NCBI RefSeq assembly: GCF_004027225.2
Contig: NC_044291.2
Location: forward strand, 11,578,707 to 11,642,706
Length of the DNA stretch: 64,000 nucleotides
Direction: 5' to 3'
Source: Strigops habroptila
Lineage: Eukaryota; Chordata; Aves; Psittaciformes; Psittacidae
Shown here: piece by piece, positions 44,236 through 58,763 of the stretch
Layout of the letters: every line of letters begins with the position of its first letter
Position numbering within the stretch: position 1 is the stretch's first letter
Translations under genes and position numbers: made by a program
The notes under the pieces: model-generated
The model's input: only the letters and a program-made list of their open reading frames with translations
What the model was told of the DNA's origin: nothing
Databases searched by the model: none

Positions 44236-47200
44236 GAAGTTGAACATAAAACCCATGAGTTCTTTCCCCAAACTGTCCAGAGAGCTGTTGTCTCACACGG
44301 TGGAAGGGAGACAGCTCAGCGCAGCTTCCCTGTGAACGCAGCTCTGGGCGAGCAGAAGGCGCTGAGCCCCCTGGAAGCGCCGACGTGGGTATTGGTTTGT
44401 CTTTCACCTGGGCCAGATTTGAGCACCACGGGAGGCTTTACACTCCCCGTGGCTCCTGTTCCTTGTCAGCACAAGGAGCTGAGAGAAAAACAAGAGATGA
44501 GTCATTGTGTTCAAAATACTCCTTTGAAAGAGAAAAGCAGATGCAGGAGCTCTCTTCACTTGCGCTGGAGCCCCGGGAGGGTGCATGGCATGTTTTGGCT
44601 CCGGCAGCAAGGCCAGAGAAATCCCACCCTGGGGGTGAAGCAGGAGCATGGAGGGAATAGCAGCAGAAAGGTACTTTTTAGACTTAGATTCCTCCCTTTT
44701 TCAGGAATGCTGAACTCAGGGCTGCAGCATGAGCTGTAATCCCATGCCAGCGAGCAGGAGTGAGGGGGGAAAGAAACAGACTGAGCTCGGCTCTCCCATG
44801 CCCAGTCTTTGAATAAGCTAAATATAAAAAGCATGTGCGTGCCTGTTGTTATGGGGAAGCTTCTGCAGGATCACATGGATATAAATAGTTCCTGTGAGCA
44901 TCTCTAGAGGTACCAGTGTGGTTGCTTCTGGGTTTATCAGTCATCCAAAAAAACCAAATTTAAGGGCTCGAGGGCTGAGGAGCTGCCCTGGGTTCTTGTG
45001 GTGAACCCAGAGCTGATGTTGTACCAGGTTGGTTTAGAGCAGCAGGAGGGAGAAGTACAGGTTTATCTGCATTTGCAGTGTGGAGAGCCCCATTCTTGGG
45101 GCTGCTGCTCCTCTGCCTCCACACCAGATCCACTGGGCCCTCAGCCACGATGCAGTTGCATCTTGGCTTCCACTGAGCCAGCCTGAAGGTGGAGCATTTG
45201 TGATCAGCCATTGAGGTACCCCCGAGGTCCCCTGTGTCCTCCCATCTGGGATTGCTTGGGAATTGCTGCTTGGGGAGCAGCCTCCATGCACTCAGGCATC
45301 AGGCTGGGCTGGCAGCCATCAGGAGAGGGGACCCATCTGCAGGACTGTCTGCTTTGGGGACATCATGTGTAGCATCCCAGTGGGAAAAGCAGAAGCTATG
45401 CTGCTAACTGGAGACATGACTGGAGCTGTGCACCCAGTGTTTGTTCAGGGAGGGTTCCCTGCACTGGGATCCAGCGTCACACTGAGCAGTTCCTGTCTCT
45501 TGGCAACTCAGTGTGTGACTTGCTGCAGCTGCTGCAACAAGACGTGGGTGAAGGTGCCCTCCGGAGCAGAGGGATGCTCCGATCTGTGCTGGGGATGCAG
45601 CCCAGCATTTGGCAGGACACAGAATGACTGTGGGGACTTGGAACCTCGGGAGCTCTTGGACAAACACCCGGCAGAGGCAAACCCTGGCGCAGGACGGGGC
45701 AGGCAGAGCCGAGGGGAGGGCAGTGAGCAGGCAGGGGGTGGCTGGGGCAGGGGGGCTGATGGCTCTGCCTGCGGCTGCCTGCAGCTTCCCCTTCCTGCTG
45801 CATGGAGAGGCCGTAGCACGTCCTGTCCTTCTGGGATGCCCCCGAGACTGCAAACAAGTGATGCTGAGGAATTCCCGCAGTAGGATGGGCTCAGGGACTG
45901 GCTGCTGTAACCAAGCAACAGCCTCAGTCATGGCATAATATAATTAATCTGGTAATGGCTCAGTCTGCTGCTTAATGATACCAGGGCAAGTGCTTGAGCT
46001 TCCTTGACTTGTGGGTTTGCCTCCAAAACAAGCCTTCAGCACCTCAGGGATGTCACACATGTCTCTGACCCTAGGACAGCTCACGGAGAGCATCCAGCCT
46101 TCATCTTTCAGCCACTCCACAGGGAAGCTGCTGAGCAGAGGGAAATGATCCCCTGGCACCATCAGAGAGTGGCCGGACCTGGTGGGTCCCGCAGGCTTGG
46201 GCAGACCTTGGTCGAGTGAGATGTGGTATCATTGGCTCAAACTGCAGCTTCAGGCATGGAGCAGCCTGTGGAAGCCCAGAGCACGATGATGGGTTAGAGC
46301 CCAAGGTTTGCTGTGTGTACTTGGGCTCTGCTCGGGCTGTGTGTGAGATACTGCCTATGGGGTAGCAAGTCAGCCCCTGAGCCCACTAAAACCAGTGATC
46401 TCCAAATAGGTGGCAGCAAGGAGGGGAAGCAGTGGTGTGGCTGTCACTGCACAGGTGAGATGAGGGGAGAAGGAAGCTGTGTCCCCCAGTGGAAGCCTAC
46501 CCTCCCTGCTCTGGGACTGCGAGTGTTGGCCTGGGACAGCTCTGCCTGTCCTGAGGTTTCGCCTGGGTGGCAGCTGCAGCCATAGACCAGCATCTGCAGC
46601 CTGGTGGGAGCCAGCAGGCTGGGAAGAGGCTTTTCCCTGGGGCTGGGAGGAGAAACACCCTTCTCGTGCCATTGGCAGGCAGTGGCTCCGTGCAAGGGTG
46701 TGCGGTGGTGGCCTCGGGCACTGCTCGTGCTGCACTCACGGCCCAGCATGAGGAGGTCGGTTCGTGCATCACTGCGGGTGCTGGTGGCTCCAGGATACGA
46801 TGATGCTGGCGAGTGGCATCGCTTGGGAGGCTGTCCAGTGCTGTTGCTGCCCCGGCACAGCTCCCATCACACACCAGAGCTGCATCCCGCTGGCCAGGCA
46901 GCACCAGGTCCCTCCCAGCGCTACCATGGGGGGTGAGGGCACCCCAAACTGGGCATCCGCCTCTGGCACTGCTGTGGGTCAGGAGATGGATGCTCTGTAC
47001 TAAAGCTCAAGACTCGTTGCCTTTGGGGACTGACCCATCATTCCCAAGAAGGCAGACAGGGATGTGGGAGTACAGCTCTTTACAGGCAGGGACTCTAAAG
47101 CCAGCAGCTGCTTTACACATTTCACACTCACCCTGCTCTGCCACCACAGGCATCAGGAGCCACAGGCAGGCTCCAGCTCCCTCCTGAGCCCTGAGGCTGG

Positions 47201-49366
47201 CAGCAGGGCCTGGTTCTTCCCCGTTTCAGCGGTGGGGGAAGGGAGATGATGCCAGGGAATGGTGGGAGAAGCTAGGAGGAGGGGAGAACCCCTGGAACCA
47301 GCCAGCTCAGGGCAACGGCAGTATCGCCCCAGCCAGGAGCTGCCCACCCTGGGACAGCAGCACCCGGGAAATGATGAGTCCGGGGCGAAGGGATCAAACA
47401 TTAATCTCTGCTGTAAATTCAGCAGCGTGGGAGGGCGTGGGGCAACATGCAGCATCCCCAGCACATTCCTGCTGCTGTCCAGGGCACACGCAGGTCCCTG
47501 GATGGGCTCTCCCCCAGGCCTCTCAGTGTCTGAAGATGTGAGCCTCCCCATCCCCCCCAAGCTGAGGTCTGTCTTGTTCTGGGGCTGCACAAGTGCTCAG
47601 CATCACCACCGATCCCCAGTGATCCCCACTGTGACCCCAGGGCACGTTGTTCCTCTGTGCCTCAGTTTGCCCTTGGGCAGGGCACGGCAGAGCTGAGTCT
47701 GTGACCCGCAGCCACAGGCACGGGGACACTGTTGGCATCAGAGGCATGGACCAAGCCAGCGCTGCCCACCTGGCAGAGCCACAGCCCCGCGCCTGCCGGC
47801 AGCCGGTGGATGCTCTGCATGAACAGCTTCAGCTCCCAATGCCTGTGCAGCACAAGGGGGGCCTCTTCCCCGCCACTGTCAGCAGAGACCAGGAGCACGG
47901 TGCTGGTGGGGAAACTGAGTCATGGCAGCACAGAGCATGCCTCAGCTCTGCTCCCCGCTGGGCTTGGGGGCACCCAGCACTGAGCAGGCACCCCACACAA
48001 GAGGGGGTTTGCCCCTGCTCCAGCCCTGCCCCAGCTCTTGGCCCTGATGAGCTATGGGGGGACGCGAGGCCGTGCACCCAGCACGGGGCAGAAGCTGGCA
48101 CAGGGCTGGCCTTTCACTTGCAGGATTGTGGGAACGAGCCCAGCTCGTGTCATCCCTCTGGCTGCCCATGTACCCCCCTGCAGGACAGGGCCCCGGCAGC
48201 TCGGCCAAGGACAAGCCAGGACCTGCACAGCCATGGCGGGGGCCCAGCACCGGGGTAGGGACAGTCCTGTCCCTCCTGCAGTGTGCTGCTGCCCGCATGG
48301 GGCTGTGAGGGGGATCCCTCCAGCTGAGGGGCTGCATCAGCGGGCACAAGGCTGGGGACAGTCCCCACTGCTGCCCAAGAGTCACCCTGGGGCTGTCCCT
48401 CCTGAGTGCCCCAGTCTGGGTGCCCGGGGGTGCCACAGCCCACAGTAGCCGCATGCCCCAGTGCCCGTCCGCCCACTCCCAGTGAGCCCCACACAACCTC
48501 CATCTGCCCCTGGCTCGAGGAGGAGGCACCCACAGCCCCAGTGACCGCAGCACATGCCATGGTTCTGGCATCTCCAGTGGCGAGAAGGCATGCCCATGGT
48601 CCAGTTGGATCCCTCGGCACTTCCCAGCCTAAAATAGCAGCCGCCCAGTGGGGGCAGCAGATGGTTCCACCACCCCTTGCCACAGGGCTCAGCGTACATG
48701 GTCCAGCCCCTTGTCCGAGGCCCTGTGGCCACTCCAAAGCATGGAGCTCCAGATGCATGACCTCAATCCATGCAGGTGCCACCCGGGGCCACATCTGCAA
48801 GGTCAGAGGGTGGCACCAAAGGGGATGTCCTCAGGGAAGGCACCTGGCAGCAGCATCCTCCATGCCGGGACTCCATTGCATGCCCATAGGATTTGGACTC
48901 CTGCATCGTGTGTGTGGTGGCACCACGAGGGGTGCTGAGCCCCGGCACCTTGGGCAGGGCCCCGGCCTGGCATCAGTGACCGCGTCAGGAGCTCGCCTGC
49001 GCTCTGCTCCGGCGCGGGGCCGGCAGCCGGCGGGAGCAGATGGAGCCGCGGGTGGGGGCCGCGGGGGCCACCGGGCAGGGAGCCGGAGCCTTGCATCCTG
49101 CAGGGAGGAAAATGGGAATGAGGGGGGCCAGGCCTGGCTGAGCGTGGCCACAGCACCCCTGACCCTGCTCCCCCCAGCAGTAGCTGTGTCCCCTCATCTA
49201 TGCAGTGAGCTCAGCCGGTGCCCTGCTGTGGATCACAGGACATGTGGGGGGCAAAATGCCCTATCCCAGGCTGCATTCCTGCAGGAGTCATGGCAACACC
49301 AGTGTGCTGCAGCCCCCGGCTCAGCCGGGTGCAGACCACAGGAGGATGCTCCCGCTGCCACAGCGC

Positions 49367-49384
49367 GGGGGGGGGGGGGGGGGG
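49367..49384. repeat. Poly-G homopolymer (18 G)
   Basis: Uninterrupted run of 18 G in a GC-rich block. Length is likely to be variable or misassembled. Confidence 0.95.
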
Positions 49385-50011
49385 TGGGCCAGGGTCTTGG
49401 CTGTGGAGGATTTTGAACTCAAGCAAATCCCGGTAGGCACCAGCCACGCAGGGACACGCGGGGAAGACAGAGCTCAGCACTGGGCTCAGAGCCCCGTCAA
49501 GTCCCCAGCACCGAGCCTCCTTCCCGGTGTCGGGACTCTCGGCTGCACCAGCGGTGCCTTGGGGGCTCGGGGAGGTGGGAGGTGGGGAAACTGAGGCAGA
49601 GCTCAGGCACCGTGTGCCGAGAGCTGCCGGACGCCGCCTTCGCCCACCTCGGCGCGTTGCCTGTTCATCGCTGAGCATCTCCCGGCCGCGGGCAGCGGCA
49701 GCCCCGGCTCCTCCGGGAAACGAGGCCGCGCCACAGAGAAGCTTACCGGGGATTTCACTGGCCACGATGGGCCAAGGTCAGGCGGGGACGGGCCCGGGGG
49801 CTGCCGGCGCCAGGGATCTGCCGGCGTGAGGGCAGGAGCCTGCGAGGGCACAGCCGAGCTGAGCCCCCAGCACCGTTCCGGGAGATGCCGGTGCCTCGCC
49901 CGGGGGTCCGGCGGGTGGCCATACCGGGGGTGCGGGGGGACCCACCCGAGGGATGACACCTGGAGAGGGGCTAGGGGCGCCCGGAGTGGGCGGTGGATGC
50001 TGCCGGGGGCG

Positions 50012-50063
50012 GGGATGTGGATGAGGATGAGGATGGGGATGGGGATGGGGATGAGGATGGGGG
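50012..50063. repeat. Purine hexamer-type repeat (GATGGG/GATGAG)n
   Basis: GAT(G/A)GG-type units in tandem. Positions 50023-50045 are a perfect 23-base inverted match to 50768-50790. Confidence 0.9.
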
Positions 50064-50170
50064 CCGGGGCCGAGCGGAGCCGGAGCAGGGCCCGATGACG
50101 GGGGCCGGGGCCGGGGGCGGTGCCGGTGGGTGGCTCCGGTCCCGGTCCCGGCCGGTAACTCCGCCTGCCG

Positions 50171-50178
50171 TATTTATG
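50171..50178 (+). promoter_or_regulatory. TATA-like box of a presumed CpG-island promoter
   Basis: TATTTATG just upstream of a GC-rich segment that ends in a consensus donor at 50394. It would place transcription start near 50205. Assigning it to AJM1 is inference from position and strand. Confidence 0.35.
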
Positions 50179-50204
50179 GGAAAACAAGCGGCGGCGGAGC
50201 CGGG

Positions 50205-50394
50205 CGGCCGCGGCGGAGCGTCGTGCCGTGCCGTTCCGTTCCGTTCCGTGCCGTGCCCTACCGGACCGGGCCGTGCTGGATCGGGCGGAGCCGGGCCGGG
50301 CCATGGCCACCGCGGAGGCGGCAGCCCGAGCCTAGTGCGCCGGCGGTGGCGGGGATGCGGCGGGGGGGCCGCCGGGGCGGCGGACGCGGAGCAG
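50205..50394 (+). other. AJM1: Candidate non-coding first exon of AJM1
   Basis: GC-rich segment downstream of the TATA-like box, ending GCGGAGCAG|GTAAGG. The AJM1 coding exon starts behind an acceptor at 55466, so a 5' non-coding exon is required upstream, and this is the best candidate. It contains two upstream ATGs. The first, at 50303 in a strong context, opens a 10-codon frame ending at 50335. The second, near 50355, stays open to the donor. If spliced to 55466 the second frame stops before the AJM1 ATG. The exon start is a guess. Confidence 0.35.
50223..50257. repeat. Pentanucleotide repeat (GTGCC/GTTCC)n
   Basis: Seven 5-base units in the order GTGCC x2, GTTCC x3, GTGCC x2, symmetric about its centre and inside the presumed first exon. 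Confidence 0.9.
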
Positions 50395-50756
50395 GTAAGG
50401 GGAGGCCCGGGCAGGGGGCTGGGGCCTGTCATACTCCCGGGGGACCCTGACCAGGCCCCCTCCCCGACCCCTCCGGACCATCGCATGGCGTCCTACCCCC
50501 CTATGCCCTCGCCTCGAGCCCCCACCTCGACCCTCCCTGTTCCACATCCCCGTCCCATCCTCCTGAGACCCCCCGGGGCCATCCCCCCCCATCCGCCCAT
50601 GCTCCCCATCCTCCCCATCCCCCCAGTTCATGCCTCACATCCCTGTCCCCATCCCATCCCGCTGTGCCCTCCCCGTCTCTCGGGCCCCCCAGGGCCATCC
50701 CCCTCCCTCGCCCCCGGGCCGAGTCACCCAACACATCGCATCCCACCCCCCGTGTC

Positions 50757-50801
50757 CCTCATCCTCTTCCCCATCCCCATCCTCATCCTCTTCTCCATCC
50801 C
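50757..50801. repeat. Pyrimidine tract complementary to 50012-50063
   Basis: CATCCC/CATCCT-type units; 50768-50790 is the exact reverse complement of 50023-50045. Confidence 0.9.
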
Positions 50802-51494
50802 GCCGCAGTGCCCGGGCCAGGCTATCTCCCTCTGCAGCGCACGGCGCGGCCCAGCGGGCCCGGTGCCTCCCGGTGCCGGTGCGCAGCGGGGGGGGGGAAG
50901 AAGGGAATCCCGCGGCCACCGCCCAGGGGTCCGCGGTTCGCGGCAGCGCCCGGGACAGCCCCGCTCCCCTCGACCCCCTCCCATCCTGGGCACTGCGACC
51001 CCCCCCCGGGGTCCCCCATTCCCCCCTCTCCGGCCGCGCCCGTTGCCAAGCTTCTCCGGGGGGAGCCGGGGCTGTCTGGGATCGGGGCATCACTTGTGCC
51101 CCGGGGGTCCTGCACCCCCTTGCCTGGTGCCAGTACCGGCGGCACCCTCCTGGGCTGCGGGTGCCGCTTCCCGAGGCAGGATGAGCTCCTCCGGGGGGTG
51201 GCCCGGGCTGGGGGTGCTGGGGCTGTGCCATGTGTATACAGGAGGCCGGGGGGCTCACAGATGGGGGGCACAGGGAGGTGTGAAGCGGCCGTGAGATACA
51301 CAGCCGGGGCAATGCTGCAGGGGTACAGAGCACTGTGTGTGTTGGGGGGTGCCCTGGGGGGGTGCAGAGGGGGAAGTGTCTATTTGCCAATGCACAGGGC
51401 AGGGGCCAGGGGCCGGGTGTTCCCTAGCTGTGGCCGGCGCAGGCTGCGGGCAGGGCCCGGGCAGTGGTGGCTGTGCGCAGCAGCGTCAGGGCTG

Positions 51495-52110
51495 GCAGTG
51501 CCCATGGCAGTGCACTCGTAGCAGTGTACCCATGGCAGTGTGCTGGCCATATCCCCAGCATCGCCTGCAGGAGCACACTGCTCACAGCGCACACAAGGTG
51601 CTGCCCTGGCCGTGTTTTGGACCTGTGTGCTGAGGGCACGCTGCTGTCACAGGCAGGCCAGGAGCTCGGTGCAGTGCAGCGTGTGCTGGCAGCATGCTGG
51701 GGCTGCCTGCGGGCTGGTGCAGTGGCAGCGTGCTCAGTGCATTGCATGTGTAGGCAGTGTGCTGGCAGTGCGGCCGCTGCAGTGCGCCCAGGCAGTGCAG
51801 GCAGGGCTCTGCTGTCTGCTCAGTGGGATGCGCATGGGTTGCCGAGCAGTGCACTGGCAGCATGAGGGCAGTGTGTGCAGGCTGTGCGCATGGGGCAGGG
51901 CAGGAAGCTGGCAGTGCCCTGGCAGTGCTCAGTACAGTGCAGGCAGTGCCCTGGCAGTGTGCTTGGCACAGTGTGTGCAGGCAGTGAGGGGCAGGCAGCA
52001 GGCAGTGCGCTCGCCATGGGCACGGGCAGGCAGCAGGAGGTTGGTGCTGCAGTGCCTGGCAGTGGTGAGAGCACTGGCAGGGCACTGCACAGAGTGCATG
52101 TGCCACGTGC
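51495..52110. repeat. Degenerate GGCAGTG-based minisatellite field
   Basis: GGCAGTG, GCAGTGC and CTGGCAGTG recur dozens of times at irregular spacing (for example TGGCAGTGCCCTGGCAGTGC near 51920). It looks like a decayed tandem array. Confidence 0.75.
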
Positions 52111-52794
52111 CGGCAGTGACCCAGTTCCTGGCAGCCTTGCGCAGGCCCCTCCGGCATCCCGGGTCGCTCCTGGCCTGCAGCAGTGTGAGGAGCTGGGCAG
52201 GGAGCAAGGGCAGTCCCCGCTGCTGGCAGGGCTCCACAGGCAGCAGGGGACGGAGAGGGGGGGTTGTGGGTGGCACCGGGCTCTGCAGTCACCGGGCTCT
52301 ACACTGGTGCCAGGTCGAGCTGTGGGTTGGTCCCTGTGGGCTGGCACAAGGGGTGTCCTGCTGGGCAGAGGTGTCCATGTGTCCTGCCCAGCAGTGGGGC
52401 ACGGGGGGCTCTGTGAGAAGCAGCCTGGGGTGGGGTCATGGGCAGGGAGCCATGTCCCCAGGGGCGTCCTGAGGGCATCAGCAGCTCAGAAAGTGCTGCC
52501 AGCCCATGTCAGCATCCCTGAGGTGACCCAGCACGGAGACCCTGGACAGGGGGGCTGCAGCCTGTGACAGCAGCAGGGCTGGGGGGGAGCAGGGCCCCCA
52601 GTGCCCACCAGCTGGGGGGCAGGAGAGCAGGGAGGGATCTGAAACCCTTTCCCTGCAGAGGTGGCACCCGGGGTGTGGTGGAACGGCCACCACAATGGGC
52701 AGACGGTGCTTTTGTGGGTGCTTTTCTACCGCTGCAGTGCCACAAAGCCCTGAGTCCCCCTTGGATACCCTCTGTCCTCTGCAGCTCCCCTCAC

Positions 52795-53032
52795 ACCCAC
52801 ACTCCCCTCACACCCGCACCCCCTTTGTACCCACACTCTCCACGCACCCACACTCCCCTCGCACCCACACTCCCTTTGTACCCACACTCTCCACGCACCC
52901 ACACTCCCCTCGCACCCACACTCCCTTTGTACCCACACTCCCCACACACCCACACTCCCTTTGTACCCACACTCCCCTCGCACCCACACTCCCTTCATAC
53001 CCACACTCCCCACACACCCACACTCCCCACGC
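52795..53032. repeat. 17-bp minisatellite, 14 units, partly in 51-bp trimers
   Basis: Fourteen exact 17-base units, nearly all starting ACCCACACTC. Three variants, ending TCCACGC, CCCTCGC and CCTTTGT, recur in that order and make a 51-base higher-order unit over part of the array. Confidence 0.95.
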
Positions 53033-53303
53033 AGAGCAGGAATGATTGGGAGAAACCATGGCAACCCACGGGCTCTGTGGGCACAGGGTGCGCCGGGGGG
53101 GATGGGGACATGCCACTGCCCATGGGATGCGGTGCCCACATCCCCAGGGATGCGCACAGTGGCCTCACGGGGCTGCAGCTCAGTGTGGCTCAGCAGTGCT
53201 GCAGCTGCAGGGGTCTCTCAGGGTGCTCCATGGCTCCCCCATGTTCCCCCCCTCCAATGCCAGGGCTGCCCTAGGACCCTCACATGCCTCTTTGATTTTG
53301 CAG

Positions 53304-53377
53304 AGCTGGGATGGAGCTGCTGCAGAGCCCTCGGCCAGGTCACCCCACACGCCCCCTCCCTGCTGCCGCCAGACCAG
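53304..53377 (+). other. Possible extra 5' exon (unassigned)
   Basis: A good acceptor (CTCTTTGATTTTGCAG) precedes 53304 and a donor GTAGGA follows 53377. It could be an alternative AJM1 5' exon or part of a separate non-coding transcript. No protein is recognised. Confidence 0.25.
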
Positions 53378-53773
53378 GTAGGACCCTGGGCTGTGGTTCC
53401 CTGCCACCAGCCACCCTGACACCACGGGGATGGGCTTCCCAGTGCCACTATCAGCATGGCTGCAGCGTGGGGTGCTGCCTGCCTGCATCCAGCCCAGCTC
53501 CCAAGCACTGTAATGCAGACAGGCTGATGCTGAACCACCACTATGGCGACAAACTTTTTCTCCCAGTCTCAGAGGCACTGGGATCCCCATCTCCTCCTGG
53601 CATCAAGATCTCCCCAGCCTACCCTATGGACAGACACGCCAGCCCCACTGGCTTCACCTCAGCTCCAGCATCTGCCCCCCTGCTGTGGACTGAGACAGGG
53701 CTTTATCTGGGTGGTGAGGGGGGACCCAAGCCCCCCCTCCCCATCTCTGCATAGTCCATACTGCTGCTCACCG

Positions 53774-53779
53774 AATAAA
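53774..53779 (+). terminator. Canonical polyadenylation signal AATAAA (owner unknown)
   Basis: AATAAAGTCTCTTCC lies 470 bases after the acceptor at 53303, upstream of the AJM1 coding exon. It may end a short non-coding transcript from the 50.2-kb promoter. Confidence 0.3.
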
Positions 53780-54433
53780 GTCTCTTCCTTTTCTCCCAGA
53801 AACACAGTCCTGTGGTCCTCTGCTGCTGTTCAAAGACAAATGCCTTTTGCTGGCCTTTACTGTGCACCTTTAGAGCCTTGTGGAGCGGCTGGTGCCCGCC
53901 TTCGCCAAACCCTCATAGAATGTAATAAGCATTAAAGCCAGCCGGATGTCTCTGCCATGGGCAAAGCTGATGGCACATCCATTTGGTGCCAGTCACTCGG
54001 GGGGGCTTGTGCTCATGTTCCCCTTGGTCACACAGCGGGGTCACATGTGGCGGGGCTCTGCTCACCCCAGCAGCATTGTCCGGGAGCAGGTGGGTGCGTG
54101 GTGCTGGTGCACGGTGAGTGTTAGACCCCACATCTCACAGGAGGTGCAGCTGCCATCCCACCTCTCCAGCCCTGGAGACATGTCATGGCCACAGGATACA
54201 AAAGAAGACAAAGCTGGTGGGCGCTGATCCAGCACAGCCCCTCAGAGCGGGGTTATTGCAGAGGAACCCTGGTCTGTGCTGCTCAGAGCTGTGGGGAGCA
54301 ATGGAGGAGTCGCTGGTGGCACGTGGGGTTGGGGCAGCCAACACAGCACCCCTCTACCAGGCCCTGGTGCCACCCGTGCCGGAATGGATGAGGCCCAGGG
54401 AGTGATGTGGCTGCAAGCAGTGGGACTGAAGAC

Positions 54434-54838
54434 CTCTGCTATGAGAGAGCAGAGAGACAGGCTGAGAGCTGGGCTGGTTCAGCCTGGAAAAGAGAAAGAT
54501 CCTTAAGGAGAGACCTTAGAGCAGCTCCAGTGCCTAAAGGGGCTACAGGAAATCTGGAGAGGGGCTTTGGACAAGGGCCTGTAGGGACAGGGCAAGGGGA
54601 ATGGCTTTAACCTGCCAGAGGGGAGATTGAGATGAGCTCTTAGGCAGAAGTTCTTCCCTGTGAGGGTGCTGAGGCGCTGGCACAGGATGCCCAGAGAAGC
54701 TGTGGCTGCCTCATCCCTGGCAGTGTTCAAGGCCAGGTTGGACACAGGAGCTTGGAGCAACCTGCTCTAGTGGAAGGTGCTGGAACTAGCTGAGCTTTAA
54801 GGTCCTTCCAACCCAAACCAGTCTGGGATTCTGTGACT
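54434..54838 (+). mobile_element. CR1 LINE 3' end
   Basis: Sense copy, 5'-truncated, ending CTGGGATTCTGTGA. It has a small internal deletion just after TAGTGGAAGGTG, relative to the other copies. Located about 690 bases before AJM1. Confidence 0.94.
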
Positions 54839-55465
54839 GTTGGCACCCCACAGGAGTGTTCATCGGCCATGGTGGGCACAGCCTCTTGTACCTCTGGAGC
54901 CTCAGAGCTGTGTGGGCTTCACAACCACCACAGTGGGTGCTCATGGCACCCATCCCGGGGTGATGCTCCTGCCTGCGTTGCTTGGTACAGCGTGTGCTAG
55001 GACGTGGGGACACATGGTCACAGAGTGGAGAGTCAGGCACATGCTTCCCATCCGCTGTGGAAAACCCTGGTGCTGCCATCTCCTGTCATGCTGCACAAGG
55101 GTCCCAATGTCCTGCACCCCAGTAACAGGGCAGAGCGGTTGGTGGCCTCTTCTCCTGCAGTGAGCTGGCACACTGCCCCACTGCCTGCAGTGCCTGGAAC
55201 ACCCATGGGTGCCCTGCCATCGCCTCTGTTATTTGCACCCCAATTGGAGGTGCAAATTGGATTGAAGCCTTTTTCCAGCTTTTTCCCCCAGTTGGGATCC
55301 AACTATTGACAGCAGCAGCGGAGGGCGCGATGTCCCCGAGCCCTCATTTCTGAGGATGTGGCCAAACCCCCCCCTCAAGCCAGCAGCTGTGGGGATTTAT
55401 CCAGTGCCGTCACAGCTCCCCGAGGTCCCTGCTGGGATTCAGGCACCTCGTCTGTTCTCTTGCAG

Positions 55466-55528
55466 GGCCGGCTTCCTTCCTCTGAGGCCATCTGAAGAGG
55501 AGCTGGCAGGAGAATAGTCGCTTTTAAG
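55466..55528 (+). other. AJM1: AJM1 5' UTR portion of the coding exon
   Basis: Acceptor CTGTTCTCTTGCAG ends at 55465. The 63 bases that follow lead to ATG at 55529, which has A at -3. Confidence 0.75.

Positions 55529-58763
<3,235 letters not shown>

Larger units (their letters stand above)
44236..50170. other. Intergenic stretch, becoming GC-rich, no gene supported
   Basis: Between the RABL6 3' end and the presumed AJM1 promoter. GC content rises visibly after about 45 kb. Many long overlapping open frames appear on both strands (for example 48406-49416), as expected where AT-rich stop codons are rare. None shows conserved motifs or splice structure. No CR1 is seen. A run of 18 G lies at 49367-49384. 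Confidence 0.6.
50395..55465 (+). other. Presumed AJM1 5' intron, rich in tandem repeats
   Basis: Lies between the candidate first exon and the AJM1 acceptor. It contains pyrimidine tract 50757-50801, a degenerate GGCAGTG repeat field (about 51495-52110), a 17-bp minisatellite (52795-53032), a possible extra exon (53304-53377), an AATAAA at 53774 and a CR1 (54434-54838). Long open frames in 50.0-52.6 kb are low-complexity. Confidence 0.5.

Noticed and set aside
48406-49416. 336-codon + frame in the intergenic GC-rich stretch
   Set aside because: No motif, no codon pattern, overlapped by frames of similar length on the other strand.
49700-49770. Minus-strand donor-like CCCCGGTAAGC suggesting a divergent transcript
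   Set aside because: A single donor match in GC-rich DNA with no matching acceptor or conserved product.
49993-51294. 433-codon open frame on + strand over the CpG block
   Set aside because: Runs through simple repeats and poly-Pro/Gly low-complexity sequence, crosses the candidate donor, and has no recognisable domain. Stops are rare here because of the GC content.
52564-53274. 236-codon frame with repeated YPHSPRTHTP
   Set aside because: Produced by reading through the 17-bp minisatellite.
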